A program made the translations under genes and the position numbers. The notes below the pieces were generated by a model. That model saw nothing but the letters and a program-made list of their open reading frames with translations. It was not told the origin of the DNA and made no database searches. From Clostridium sp. CAG:628 (lineage in GTDB: Bacteria > Bacillota_I > Bacilli_A > RF39 > UBA660): a DNA stretch of 64,000 bases. Positions within the stretch are counted from its first letter, which is position 1, and the number at the start of each line of letters is the position of its first letter. The stretch is from assembly GCA_000438415.1 (NCBI GenBank), contig FR902233.1:4843-68842 (forward strand), in the 5' to 3' direction. Below are positions 7,791-16,968 of the stretch, piece after piece.

Positions 7791-8543
7791 TTAACCTCTC
7801 TTCTTATGTTCTACTTTATATAAAATTTTTAAAACTAATTTACTAGGTAATATTTTACCAAAAAAACTTCCTAATTTAACATCTGTTCCTGGTAATATAA
7901 TTAACTTATTTTTGAACATATATTTAATTGCATACTCACTTACAAAAGAACTAGTTTTACTATTAATACTAAAGTGTCCTCCAGCAACATTATTAAAATT
8001 TGTATTAACCGGTCCAGGACATAAACAACTTATTTTAATAGTACTACCTTTTCTTCTTAACTCTTCATAAATACCTAAAGTATAACTTTTAACATAACTC
8101 TTAGTAGCATAATAAGTTCCTAAAAGAGGTCCACCTGGTAAAAGCCCTGCAATACTTGCAACATTCAAAATATGTGCATTTTTATTTCCTTCCATATATT
8201 TTAAGCAAGTTTTAGTTATTTTATGCAAACTTATTACATTAACTTTAACCATTTCCATTTCTCTTTCCAAACTAACTTCACTATAATCTCCAAAAGCACC
8301 AAATCCAGCATCATTAATCACTATATCTGGTTTCTCTTTTAATAAATATTCACAAAGTTTATTAACTTCAACATCATAACTTAAATCACACACATAATAA
8401 TGACTATTTTTAATCTCTTCACATGCACTAATTAACTTATTTTCATCTTTAGAAACAAGAATAATTTCATTCCCAAGCAAACTTAAAGTTTTAGCCATAT
8501 CCTTTCCTATTCCACTACTTCCACCAGTTATTAAACATTTCAT
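7791..8543 (-). CDS. short-chain dehydrogenase/reductase
   Basis: The 250-residue protein is a classical SDR. Features are the nucleotide-binding TGGSSGIG, an NDAG motif (family NNAG), a serine in NVASIAG and the catalytic YYATK. The tail after residue 210 is basic and has hydrophobic stretches, which could give membrane association. SDRs of this size reduce or oxidise carbonyl groups with NAD(P)H. It is first in the operon with the E2-like and ligase genes (4 bp to the next gene). The set suggests a small lipid- or aldehyde-related pathway. Confidence 0.9.
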   Translation of the reverse strand: MKCLITGGSSGIGKDMAKTLSLLGNEIILVSKDENKLISACEEIKNSHYYVCDLSYDVEVNKLCEYLLKEKPDIVINDAGFGAFGDYSEVSLEREMEMVKVNVISLHKITKTCLKYMEGNKNAHILNVASIAGLLPGGPLLGTYYATKSYVKSYTLGIYEELRRKGSTIKISCLCPGPVNTNFNNVAGGHFSINSKTSSFVSEYAIKYMFKNKLIILPGTDVKLGSFFGKILPSKLVLKILYKVEHKKRG

Positions 8544-8634
8544 ATTATCTAACCTCTACAACTATTGTAACATATATCTTTCTAAAAAAACAGGTTTTTA
8601 TTCATAATTAAAAAGAAAAAACTAATTTATTTAA

Positions 8635-8722
8635 TTTACAAAAAATAAATTATTTGATATTATTTAATTAGGTGAGAAAGGAAAAATCAATCTAAAGAAT
8701 TAATAATTCCTTAAGATTGATT
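8635..8722 (+). promoter_or_regulatory. promoter and hairpin leader of the 8735 gene
   Basis: TTTACA (8635-8640), 17 bp and TATTAT (8658-8663) form a sigma-A promoter, with a start near 8670. The transcript then has GGTGAGAAAGGA followed by a long hairpin: AATCAATCT (8685-8693) pairs with AGATTGATT (8714-8722), and an inner GAATT/AATTC is separated by 3 nt. The only good Shine-Dalgarno is on the 5' side of the hairpin and the ATG (8735) is 12 nt beyond it. Folding would bring the two together. Confidence 0.65.
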
Positions 8723-8734
8723 ATACGTGATTAT

Positions 8735-9391
8735 ATGAAAAAAACTTATATTATAATAATTATAATAACAATATTTTTAGCAATACTACTAGGTTATAAA
8801 TTATCTTGTTTAACAAAGTATACAATAAAAGAAAATTATAACTATAAAATAACTGACACATTAGAAATAAAACAAACTACCTCAAAAAATAAATTCGAAT
8901 TTAAAAATATTACTTTCAAAAATATAATAAAAGATTATGAAATAGAAGAAGAAAAAGATAATTCAATACTTTTAACAAATAATAAAAATAGTATCAAAAT
9001 TAGTATTAATAATTCTAACACAAATGAATTAATAACAAATAATAAAAATATTAAAGAGTATTTTAAAGAAAATAAAATTAATAATGATTTAGATTTAATT
9101 AAATATACTATAAAAAATAAAAACAAAAAATATAATTTATTTACTTCAAAAAATAAATTAAAAAATAACTATGATATAATAGACACCATAGTTAATAATA
9201 TTCCATCTAATCATGAAATTACAGAAATAAAAGGTTCTAATATTGGTTACATATTAAAAAGTGATAAATATAGAAGTATAAATATTTTAAAAGATGATAA
9301 AGTTTATAACATAACAATGATTATACAAGATAAAGAAAGTACTATAGACAATTTAGTTAATGATATATTGTATTCATTAGAAATTAACTAG
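8735..9391 (+). CDS. membrane-anchored hypothetical protein
   Basis: The 218-residue product starts with a hydrophobic N-terminal segment (TYIIIIIITIFLAILLGYKL) with the form of an uncleaved signal anchor. The rest is a very lysine- and asparagine-rich extracytoplasmic domain ending KESTIDNLVNDILYSLEIN. A cysteine follows the anchor (KLSC), but it is not a clean lipobox. I recognise no family. ATG 8735 is chosen because an in-frame TTG at 8717 lies inside the leader hairpin. The gene stands alone between its own promoter and terminator. Confidence 0.7.
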   Translation: MKKTYIIIIIITIFLAILLGYKLSCLTKYTIKENYNYKITDTLEIKQTTSKNKFEFKNITFKNIIKDYEIEEEKDNSILLTNNKNSIKISINNSNTNELITNNKNIKEYFKENKINNDLDLIKYTIKNKNKKYNLFTSKNKLKNNYDIIDTIVNNIPSNHEITEIKGSNIGYILKSDKYRSINILKDDKVYNITMIIQDKESTIDNLVNDILYSLEIN

Positions 9392-9417
9392 TAGAAAAAA
9401 TCTACTAGTTTTATTTA
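9385..9417 (+). terminator. terminator of the 8735 gene
   Basis: The 10-bp stem AACTAGTAGA/TCTACTAGTT with a 6-nt loop is followed by TTATTT. Confidence 0.8.
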
Positions 9418-10206
9418 ACCCAAACATACATCTAATAACATCATAAATAAAAATCCAATTAAAGTAAATATAGTAATCATATTTTTATTATTATTTAATT
9501 GACTCTCTGGAATTAATTCTTTAACAACAACATACACCATTGCACCTGCAGCAAAGCATAAAAAGAATGGAAGAATACTACTAATTTTAAGAACAAGTAT
9601 TGCACCAATCACACCAGAAATTGGTTCTACAAACCCTGAGAGTTGCCCATAAAAGAAAGCACTCTTTCTCGTAAATCCTTCTCTTCTAAGAGGTAAACTA
9701 ACAGCTGCCCCTTCAGGAAAATTTTGTACTGCTATTCCTATGGCAAATATAAAGGCACTAACAAGTACACTACTAGTTAGATTGTACGATAAACTTCCAA
9801 ATGCAACACCAACTGCAAGACCTTCAGGAATATTATGAATTGTAATACTTGTAATCAAAAGCATACTTCTTTTAAGCGAATTCTTTTTATTTTTATTAAC
9901 AACTTTTTTAACAAATAAATCACTTAAAAATAATATTAATGCACCTGATAAAAATCCTAAACTAGAAATTAATGGAACACATTGTTTCTGTTTAAAAGCC
10001 ATTTCAATTCCTGGATTAAGTAAACTCCAAAAACATGCAGCAAGCATAACTCCTGCAGAAAAAGCCAAACAAGAGTCCATAACATTCTTATTAACTTTCT
10101 TAAAGAAAACCACAACACTAGCACCAAGTAAAGTAAATAACCAAGTAATTAATGTTGCTATCAAAGCAAGAATAACAGGATTTAAATTTAGAAAATAATT
10201 AATCAT
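9415..10206 (-). CDS. ZIP family metal transporter
   Basis: The 263-residue protein has about eight membrane segments and the two ZIP metal-site motifs: HNIPEGLAVGVAFG in TM4 and QNFPEGAAVSLP in TM5, where the family often has HNFPEG. ZIP proteins import divalent metals such as zinc, manganese or iron into the cytoplasm. The first-His-to-Gln change in TM5 occurs in some bacterial ZIPs and may alter metal preference. The gene appears monocistronic. No recognisable Zur, MntR or Fur box was seen upstream. Confidence 0.93.
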   Translation of the reverse strand: MINYFLNLNPVILALIATLITWLFTLLGASVVVFFKKVNKNVMDSCLAFSAGVMLAACFWSLLNPGIEMAFKQKQCVPLISSLGFLSGALILFLSDLFVKKVVNKNKKNSLKRSMLLITSITIHNIPEGLAVGVAFGSLSYNLTSSVLVSAFIFAIGIAVQNFPEGAAVSLPLRREGFTRKSAFFYGQLSGFVEPISGVIGAILVLKISSILPFFLCFAAGAMVYVVVKELIPESQLNNNKNMITIFTLIGFLFMMLLDVCLG

Positions 10207-10361
10207 TTCTCACCATCCATTTTAGTTTATACAATTAATGATTTTTTGTTAAAACATAAGCCTAATAAATAATGGATAATCATCCCACCCCTTTTTCAAA
10301 AAAACGTAAAAATAGCATATTCTTTTCAAGTTAAAAATAGGTTACTAAATATATACTTGCA

Positions 10362-10396
10362 CACAAAAAAAGCAAAATTACTTTTTTATTTTGCTT
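10362..10396 (-). terminator. terminator of the alpha/beta hydrolase gene
   Basis: AAGCAAAAT/ATTTTGCTT with an 8-9 nt loop is followed by a run of seven T on the minus strand. Confidence 0.85.
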
Positions 10397-10405
10397 AGTT
10401 AATAA

Positions 10406-11128
10406 CTAAATCTTCTTAATCTCACTATACTTTTTATTACAATTACTCTTAAAAAACTTTATAATCAAATTAGTTACTTCTTCTTTTCTATCACTTCTAA
10501 AAATATCATGATTTATACCCTTTACTTCTAAAAGTTCTTTATAATTGCTACTTAAACTATTATAAACATAATTAACGCTAGATGATGGTACTAAATTATC
10601 TCTTGTTCCATGAATAATCAAAGTTGGAACATAAACATCTTTAGGACATTTATAATTTTCACTTACCAAATTCATAAATTCTCTAACAGCATGTTTAGGT
10701 AAATTAAACCATCTAGAAAATATCACATCAGCCTTATATTCCTTAATAACTTCAGGACTAAAAATAATACTCTCTATAATATCAGGCTTATCATTTTTAA
10801 ACTTTAAATAATGAAATGCAGGAGCAGCCAAAACCAATTTCTTCACTTCCTTATACTTAGATGCAATATAAGTAGAAATCACTCCACCCATAGAATGTCC
10901 TACAAGATAAATATTTTTATATCCATGATCAATAAGATTTTCAATTTGTTTTTCTGCACTATTAATCCAATCAAATCTAGTATATTTTCCAGGAAATCCA
11001 TCATGCCCTGGTAAGGTAAAAGTAAACACATCATAATTTTTAATAAACTCTAAATTAGTAGAAAGATACTCTTCATCATACACTCCCCCACCAAACCCAT
11101 GAATTATCAAAATTGCTTTTCTAAACAT
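10406..11128 (-). CDS. alpha/beta hydrolase (esterase/monoacylglycerol lipase type)
   Basis: The 240-residue protein shows the alpha/beta hydrolase pattern: oxyanion region IIHGFGGGVYD, nucleophile elbow GHSMGG, acid LIIHGTRDNLVP and catalytic histidine in GINHDIF. Length and motifs fit cytoplasmic carboxylesterases of the Est30/monoglyceride-lipase type. These cleave short acyl esters, but the true substrate is unknown. A GAGGTGG ribosome-binding site precedes the ATG at 11128. It is a single-gene unit with its own terminator. Confidence 0.88.
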   Translation of the reverse strand: MFRKAILIIHGFGGGVYDEEYLSTNLEFIKNYDVFTFTLPGHDGFPGKYTRFDWINSAEKQIENLIDHGYKNIYLVGHSMGGVISTYIASKYKEVKKLVLAAPAFHYLKFKNDKPDIIESIIFSPEVIKEYKADVIFSRWFNLPKHAVREFMNLVSENYKCPKDVYVPTLIIHGTRDNLVPSSSVNYVYNSLSSNYKELLEVKGINHDIFRSDRKEEVTNLIIKFFKSNCNKKYSEIKKI

Positions 11129-11247
11129 TTTACCACCTCTTCTAGTAAAAATATAACTTAATTAAATATAAAAGTCAATATTATTATAAACAAATTGCAA
11201 TTATTAAATACAAGTGATGAAATAATAAATCAAAGGAAAGTGATAAA

Positions 11248-11730
11248 ATGAATTATCTTTACAAAGAAAAAGTTAGAAAATACATAATTGAAAACTTCCC
11301 ACTTGCAATAGAAATCTCTAATATTGCACCAATTTTCCTAATAGGTGGAGCCTTAAGAGACATAGAGTTACTTACTCCTCCAAAAGATTTAGACTTCGTA
11401 GTTTTAAGTGATACTGATGAAATAATAAAAACATTTATAGAAAAAAATAATTTAAAATATAAAATAAACAAACTAGGTGGATATAAAATATATAATAACA
11501 CTGTAGTAGTAGACCTTTGGAATACAAACGACTTACTAAAAAGTATTGAGTACAACATTGAAGGACTATTTTACGATATAAAAAATGACTATATAATTCC
11601 GTTTGGTTATTATGATGCCCTAGAAAATGGTTTAAGAATAATTAACCCAAACAACAACATAAATGAAGAAGAAAAAATTTCTAAAAGAAAGATTACACTA
11701 AATAATTACATAAAAAACAAAAATAAATAA
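11248..11730 (+). CDS. small nucleotidyltransferase-fold protein (poly(A) polymerase head-like)
   Basis: The 160-residue protein contains PIFLIGGALRDIELLTPPKD followed by LDFVV. This is the GG and DxD signature of the class II poly(A) polymerase/CCA-adding head domain. It is much shorter than real CCA enzymes (about 400 residues) and lacks the neck, body and tail that select tRNA. The DLD carboxylates are present, so it may still be active. A VDLWNTND strand could supply the third carboxylate. It may modify a small nucleic acid or act as an antitoxin- or toxin-type nucleotidyltransferase; this is speculation. AAAGGAAAG precedes the ATG. Confidence 0.65.
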   Translation: MNYLYKEKVRKYIIENFPLAIEISNIAPIFLIGGALRDIELLTPPKDLDFVVLSDTDEIIKTFIEKNNLKYKINKLGGYKIYNNTVVVDLWNTNDLLKSIEYNIEGLFYDIKNDYIIPFGYYDALENGLRIINPNNNINEEEKISKRKITLNNYIKNKNK

Positions 11731-11814
11731 TTTACAGTATTTACACTATATGTCGAATAAAATTAATAATAATTTATCAAAAAAGTGATATAATAATTAC
11801 AAGAGGTGAATAAA

Positions 11815-12216
11815 TTGAAAAAAGAAAATGTAAAAATTTTAACCGCAGCAACTATAGGTGCCTTAGCAGGATGCTCTTTAGGTATATTATTTGCACCTAG
11901 AAAAGGTAGTGAAACAAGACAAAAAATCAAAGAATGCTTTTCTAACATCAAAGAAAATATTTCAAATATTGATGAAGAAGATGTAAAATATTATATTGAT
12001 AAAAAACTAAACGAAATTGATTATGAAATAGAAGTATTAGAAGGAACTTTAGAATTCAAAAAAGCAAAAAAGCAAGCAAAAAAAGTAATCAAAAAAATAA
12101 ATAAACTAATTAGTTACACTTCAAAAAAAGGTTATGAAGAATTTGAAGACTTAATAACTGATTTAAAAGAAAAAGCTGATGATATAGCAAGTGAAATATT
12201 AACTGACTTAAAATAA
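11815..12216 (+). CDS. YtxH domain-containing protein
   Basis: The 133-residue product has an N-terminal glycine/alanine-rich membrane segment, ATIGALAGCSLGILFAPRKG followed by SETRQKI, the hallmark of YtxH-family stress-associated proteins. A long charged coiled-coil C-terminus follows (LEFKKAKKQAKKVIKKINK). I place the start at TTG 11815 because AGAGG at 11802-11806 is then correctly spaced; a GTG at 11806 would overlap that site. YtxH proteins are membrane-associated with no defined enzymatic role. Confidence 0.85.
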   Translation: MKKENVKILTAATIGALAGCSLGILFAPRKGSETRQKIKECFSNIKENISNIDEEDVKYYIDKKLNEIDYEIEVLEGTLEFKKAKKQAKKVIKKINKLISYTSKKGYEEFEDLITDLKEKADDIASEILTDLK

Positions 12217-12232
12217 ATGTCAGTTTTTTTAT
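12201..12232 (+). terminator. terminator of the YtxH gene
   Basis: AACTGAC/GTCAGTT with an 11-nt loop is followed by T7. The stem overlaps the last codons. Confidence 0.85.
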
Positions 12233-12293
12233 TTATAAAATTATTCCATAAAAAAAAATTGAACCATATTTCTATAATTCAATTTATAACTTT

Positions 12294-12890
12294 TTAGTTA
12301 TCCCCTTTATTTTCACGTCTATTTTTCAATATAAGATAAACTACTAAACAAATAAATCCAAATATAACTGTAAACACAATTGATAACATAAGAGTCTCAT
12401 TTCTATAATATCTAGTTTTAACAGTTTCTATAGTATCTAATCTATCTTTATATCCACTTTGATATAACTCTATAAAAGATTTTTCTATATTCTCATTAAC
12501 ACTCTCATCATAAGTAATAAAATAAGTATTACCTATAACTATAAAAGGAGTACTCTGTACACTAGCCCTCAAATAATCAAACACATTATTCATTAACAAT
12601 TTATTATCTTCGTTATTACTAACTTCAAAACTTCTTAATATAAAGAATTCACCATATCTTTCATAATTATCGTTTAAATAATTAAGAAAATCTATACTCT
12701 TTTGTTCACCCTTTGTTCTAAATAAGTAAATTGGTACTTTATTCTTATCATCTTCACTATAATCAATATCAGTTTCTATCCCTTCACTCTTCAAAGCCTC
12801 AAGTAAATTTTCACTTTTAATCTCAGCATTAACCATAAAAGGAACAAACATCATTATTACTATTAATAACTTAAATATTACTTTTCTCAT
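12294..12890 (-). CDS. secreted thioredoxin-like membrane protein lacking CxxC
   Basis: The 198-residue protein has a signal peptide (LLIVIMMFVPFMVNAE). A thioredoxin-like domain follows, with VPIYLFRTKGEQKSIDFLNY and the cis-proline loop STPFIVIG. It ends with a C-terminal membrane segment (LMLSIVFTVIFGFICLVVYL). In homologous thioredoxin-fold proteins the first strand ends in a CxxC redox pair. Here that place reads RTKGEQ, so dithiol chemistry is lost. The start overlaps the stop of the upstream 389-residue membrane protein (TAATG), so the two are translationally coupled and may form a complex. Confidence 0.65.
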   Translation of the reverse strand: MRKVIFKLLIVIMMFVPFMVNAEIKSENLLEALKSEGIETDIDYSEDDKNKVPIYLFRTKGEQKSIDFLNYLNDNYERYGEFFILRSFEVSNNEDNKLLMNNVFDYLRASVQSTPFIVIGNTYFITYDESVNENIEKSFIELYQSGYKDRLDTIETVKTRYYRNETLMLSIVFTVIFGFICLVVYLILKNRRENKGDN

Positions 12891-14059
12891 TACATACTTC
12901 CCCCAAACATCATAATTTGAATTTGTTTATATAACTCATTCATACCTTCACTATTACCAAGTTGTTCTTCTAAATAAATTAAATCATTTTCATCAACATT
13001 ATCAAGATTCTTACTCTTACTATAATCGTAATCTTTATATTCAATATCTTTTTCTTCGTAAACTACATCAACCATAAAACCATTTTTATTATCTTGAAGT
13101 AAAACTTTAAACTTATTATCATTAACCTCTTCAATAACTAATTTATAAATATTTTTATTATCTTCTTTTGTATTAATATTATACTCAGTTGTCTTATCAT
13201 CAACTATATTCACTTCAAAATAATCCACATCTGAATAAAATCTAACATTTCCTAAACTATATTCCAAATTATTTCTATTTAACGTGATAATTGTCTTTCT
13301 TATTCTATATTTTTCAGGAACTAATCCATCAGTCTTAAAACCTATTCTATTAAGTAAATCAACAAATCCATTCTTTTTCAAATTATTTTGAAATCTTTTA
13401 TAAAATTTATTATCATAAGTTATAGTTAAAACTATATTATCTTTAGAAACAGTTCTCTTTAAATTATAATCCTCTACACTATCTTTAAAAGCATCAACTA
13501 CTGGTTTAAAAAAATTATCATTTAAATCATTTTTATCATTTAACTCATCAAGAAACTTATCAAATTTACTTTTACTTTCTTCATACTTAACTTGTTCTTC
13601 TTCACTAATATTATCTAAATTTTCAAAGTAATATATTCTATCATAAGCACCTACATATGTCTTTTTCTCGTTATAACCAAATAATAGATTTAAAAGTTTC
13701 TTATCATTAAAAGTTAAATCCGCTTCAAATCTAACTTCATTTTCATTATTATAATAAAGGTCTAGTCTATACTTATACTTATTTAAAATAACTAGTAGTT
13801 GTTCAATATCTTTATTATCACTATAAGCATTATAACTAAAATCATATCTTTTAGCAAACTTAACTTGTTCACTTGTACTGCTTTTATCACTACTTTCAAA
13901 ATCAATTTTACTAATAACACTTTCAAAAATATTCTTCGGTGTTAACTTATAATAAACATAAGTTCCTAAAGCAAGTAGTCCTATAAAAATAGCTATAATA
14001 AGTAACCATTTAATATAATTATTTTCCTTATCTACAAAAAACACTTCTTCTTTATCCAT
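12890..14059 (-). CDS. membrane-anchored hypothetical protein
   Basis: The 389-residue protein has a cytosolic start, one membrane helix (WLLIIAIFIGLLALGTYVYY) and a large extracytoplasmic domain of mixed strands. It has no recognised motif and ends LYKQIQIMMFGGSM. I selected the ATG at 14059, which has GGGAG upstream, over an earlier ATG at 14125. It forms a two-gene operon with the thioredoxin-like protein. The function is unknown; lineage-restricted envelope proteins of this layout often act in wall or surface assembly. Confidence 0.65.
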   Translation of the reverse strand: MDKEEVFFVDKENNYIKWLLIIAIFIGLLALGTYVYYKLTPKNIFESVISKIDFESSDKSSTSEQVKFAKRYDFSYNAYSDNKDIEQLLVILNKYKYRLDLYYNNENEVRFEADLTFNDKKLLNLLFGYNEKKTYVGAYDRIYYFENLDNISEEEQVKYEESKSKFDKFLDELNDKNDLNDNFFKPVVDAFKDSVEDYNLKRTVSKDNIVLTITYDNKFYKRFQNNLKKNGFVDLLNRIGFKTDGLVPEKYRIRKTIITLNRNNLEYSLGNVRFYSDVDYFEVNIVDDKTTEYNINTKEDNKNIYKLVIEEVNDNKFKVLLQDNKNGFMVDVVYEEKDIEYKDYDYSKSKNLDNVDENDLIYLEEQLGNSEGMNELYKQIQIMMFGGSM

Positions 14060-14173
14060 ACTTAACTTCTCCCATATATAAATTATATAATTTTTTAACA
14101 AAATTCTCAAGTAAAATATAGACATTTAATAGTTTTTATGATTAAATAAGTTTATAGGGAAGTGGGGAGTTTT

Positions 14174-16282
14174 ATGAAAAAACAATTAATAGAATATATA
14201 GAAAGTGATAAATTTGAAACTATAAGTTTTAATGAAATTAAAAAACTTTTAGGAATATCTAAAAAACACATGAACGATGAATTAAAAGAAGTACTTAATT
14301 CTTTAGAATTAGAAGGTCTTTTGTATGAATGTAAAGATGGTTTATACAAAAAAATGCCTTCTAATTTTTTAGTTACAACAATAGATGAAACAAAAAAAGG
14401 CACAAAATATTACGAAACAAATAATACAAGATATATACTTGAAAAAAATAAATTAAATGGATCTCTTTGTTATGACAAAGTAATAATTGATACAAACACA
14501 AATGAAGTAGTAAAAGTACTTGTAAGAAATATGCCAAATGTAGTCTGCGAAGTAAGAATGACTCCAGAAGGTTTTAAATATTTATATCCAGTTAACACAA
14601 ATAATAACTTAAAAATAACTATTGGAACACAAAAAATGAAAAAATTAATTCCAGGTTCAAGAGTTCTTATAGAAGCAACTAATGAAATTTATGATAACAT
14701 GTATGTAGGAAAATATATTAAAACAATAGGTTTTATTAACGAACCAGATATAGACTTCAAAACAATTGCTTACAATTATGGTTTCAATTTAGAGTTTCCT
14801 AAAGAAGTGTTAGAAGAATTAAAAAAATTCTCTAATGAAGTAACTTATGAAGACAAAATTGGAAGAGTAGATTTAACTAATGAAAGAGTTTTTACAATAG
14901 ATGGAAAAGACTGTAAAGACATGGATGACGCAATAAGTATAAAAAGAAAAGAAGATGGTGGTTACATTCTAAAAGTACATATTGCACATGTTAGCCATTA
15001 TGTTAAATTTGGTAGTGCCATTTTTGAAGAAGCAGCTCGTCGTGGCAACAGTGTATATTTTCCAGATTCTGTTGTAGCAATGCTTCCAGAAAGATTATCT
15101 AATGACTTATGTAGTTTAAACCCAAACGTTGAAAGATTAACAAGAACTGTTGAAATAGAATTAGATAAAAACGCTAAAGTAACAAGTTATAAAACATACC
15201 GTTCAGTTATAAAATCAAAATTAAAAATGAACTATGATGATGTATTTGATATAATAACAGGTAAAGAAGCAAAAAGTGAATACAAACCATTTGTTAACGA
15301 CTTAATGATACTTAAAGAATTATCAGAAAAACTAACCAACATTAAAATTGAAAGAGGATACACTAATTTTGATAGTGAAGAATTAAAATTCGTAATGGAC
15401 GAACTAGGTAACACAAAAGAAATACTAGTTGAAAAAGATAACATCGCGCATGAAATAATTGAAAACTGCATGCTTTTACCTAACGAACTTGTAACACATT
15501 TATATCCTGGTTTTCCATTTGGCTTTAGAAACCATGAATTACCAAGCACATACAAAATGTATGATTTAATTGAAACAATAAAAGAATTAGGTTACCCAGT
15601 TAGAAACCTTAAAAATATGAAACCTAACTTCTTAATACAAAGATTATTAAATGATTTTAAAGGTAAAGAAGAATATGTAATAATTTCAAGAATTATATTA
15701 ACAAGTATGAAACTTGCATACTATGGAACTGAAAACAAAGGTCATTTTGGTTTAGCGATAGAAGATGGTTATACACACTACACTAGTCCAATTAGAAGAT
15801 TAAATGATTTAATAATACACAATTTATTAGATATGTACGAAGATGGAACTTTAACAAAAGAAAAACTAATTGAAATTGATAAAATGTTAGAAAAACTTTT
15901 AACACATGCTTCTCGTATGGAAAGACAAGCAGAAAAAGCAGAATATGAAGCAGATAAATTACAAGTAATTAATTACCTAAAACAACGTATTGGCGAAGAA
16001 CAAATCGCATACATAGAAAAGATAACACCTGAATATATTAAAGTAATCGTACCAGGTTTAATGGATGGAATTATTAATTATGATAGCATGCCAGAAAGAA
16101 CCTACATGTTACCATCTGGAAAACTAAAAGGAGTTGACACAGGAAGAGTCTATAAACCTGGTCACAAAGTATTACTTACAATTAAAGATGCAACTTATGT
16201 AGACAAATCAATTTATTATAACTTAGTAGACAACTTAACTTTAACAGAATGTGATAATAATAAACTAACAAGAAAATTATAG
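14174..16282 (+). CDS. rnr: ribonuclease R
   Basis: The 702-residue exonuclease has the expected order. An N-terminal winged-helix region comes first (FNEIKKLLGISKKHMNDELK), then cold-shock-like domains. The RNB catalytic domain carries the acidic cluster DGKDCKDMDDAISI and HYTSPIRRLND. A C-terminal S1 domain follows near IAYIEKITPEYIKVIVPGL. RNase R degrades structured RNA 3'-5' in the cytoplasm, including rRNA and tmRNA-tagged mRNA. GGGGAG lies 4-5 nt before the ATG at 14174. smpB is not next to it, unlike in Bacillus. Confidence 0.96.
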   Translation: MKKQLIEYIESDKFETISFNEIKKLLGISKKHMNDELKEVLNSLELEGLLYECKDGLYKKMPSNFLVTTIDETKKGTKYYETNNTRYILEKNKLNGSLCYDKVIIDTNTNEVVKVLVRNMPNVVCEVRMTPEGFKYLYPVNTNNNLKITIGTQKMKKLIPGSRVLIEATNEIYDNMYVGKYIKTIGFINEPDIDFKTIAYNYGFNLEFPKEVLEELKKFSNEVTYEDKIGRVDLTNERVFTIDGKDCKDMDDAISIKRKEDGGYILKVHIAHVSHYVKFGSAIFEEAARRGNSVYFPDSVVAMLPERLSNDLCSLNPNVERLTRTVEIELDKNAKVTSYKTYRSVIKSKLKMNYDDVFDIITGKEAKSEYKPFVNDLMILKELSEKLTNIKIERGYTNFDSEELKFVMDELGNTKEILVEKDNIAHEIIENCMLLPNELVTHLYPGFPFGFRNHELPSTYKMYDLIETIKELGYPVRNLKNMKPNFLIQRLLNDFKGKEEYVIISRIILTSMKLAYYGTENKGHFGLAIEDGYTHYTSPIRRLNDLIIHNLLDMYEDGTLTKEKLIEIDKMLEKLLTHASRMERQAEKAEYEADKLQVINYLKQRIGEEQIAYIEKITPEYIKVIVPGLMDGIINYDSMPERTYMLPSGKLKGVDTGRVYKPGHKVLLTIKDATYVDKSIYYNLVDNLTLTECDNNKLTRKL

Positions 16283-16290
16283 GAGTACTT

Positions 16291-16968
16291 ATGAATAACG
16301 AAAAAAGAATATTTACAAGTGGTTTAGACTTTAATAAATTATTTATTATATTCGTGATTGGTTGCCTTTTTGGTAACTATTATGAAATGATACTAAATTT
16401 AGTAAGACACTACTTAAGGGATGGTAGTATATTTTGGGAAGTAAGACGTGGGGTCATTTATGGCCCTTTTAGTCCTGTTTATGGAATGGGTGCTGTTTTA
16501 ATGACAAAACTCCTAGTAGGTAAAAATAATAAATGGTATATAACACTTATAAAAGGTGCTTTGCTAGGTGGGTCTTTTGAATACTTAACAAGTTTCTTAC
16601 AAGAAACATTTACTGGTACAACTAGTTGGAATTACTCAAAAAAAATACTAGACATTAATGGAAGAACTACAATACCTATTATGCTTTTATGGGGACTACT
16701 TTGTGTAGTATTTGTCCACTTCATTTACCCATGGTTATCAAAAAAAATAGAAAGTATCCCATACAACATTGGAAAACCTATTCTTACAGTATTTATAGTC
16801 TTTTTATCTCTTGATATGTTTATATCTTTTACAGCCGTAATAAGGCAGTCATTAAGAAGAGAAGGATATCCAGCATACACTTACTTAGGTGAATTTTGTG
16901 ATAAAGTTTATACAGACGAAAGACTAAAAAAGGCATACCCTAACATGAAAGTGAGAAGTAAAAAATGA
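16291..16968 (+). CDS. putative membrane protein, CmpB-like (PF06541 type)
   Basis: The 225-residue protein has about five membrane helices and the conserved segments GCLFGNYYEMI, WEVRRGVIYGPFSPVYGMGA and FTGTTSWNYS. These fit the family named ABC_trans_CmpB. That name is historical and a transport role is not proven. It sits 8 bp after RNase R and overlaps the following glycosyltransferase by 4 bp (ATGA), so all three are likely co-transcribed. It ends in TGA, which shows that TGA is a stop codon here. Confidence 0.8.
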   Translation: MNNEKRIFTSGLDFNKLFIIFVIGCLFGNYYEMILNLVRHYLRDGSIFWEVRRGVIYGPFSPVYGMGAVLMTKLLVGKNNKWYITLIKGALLGGSFEYLTSFLQETFTGTTSWNYSKKILDINGRTTIPIMLLWGLLCVVFVHFIYPWLSKKIESIPYNIGKPILTVFIVFLSLDMFISFTAVIRQSLRREGYPAYTYLGEFCDKVYTDERLKKAYPNMKVRSKK

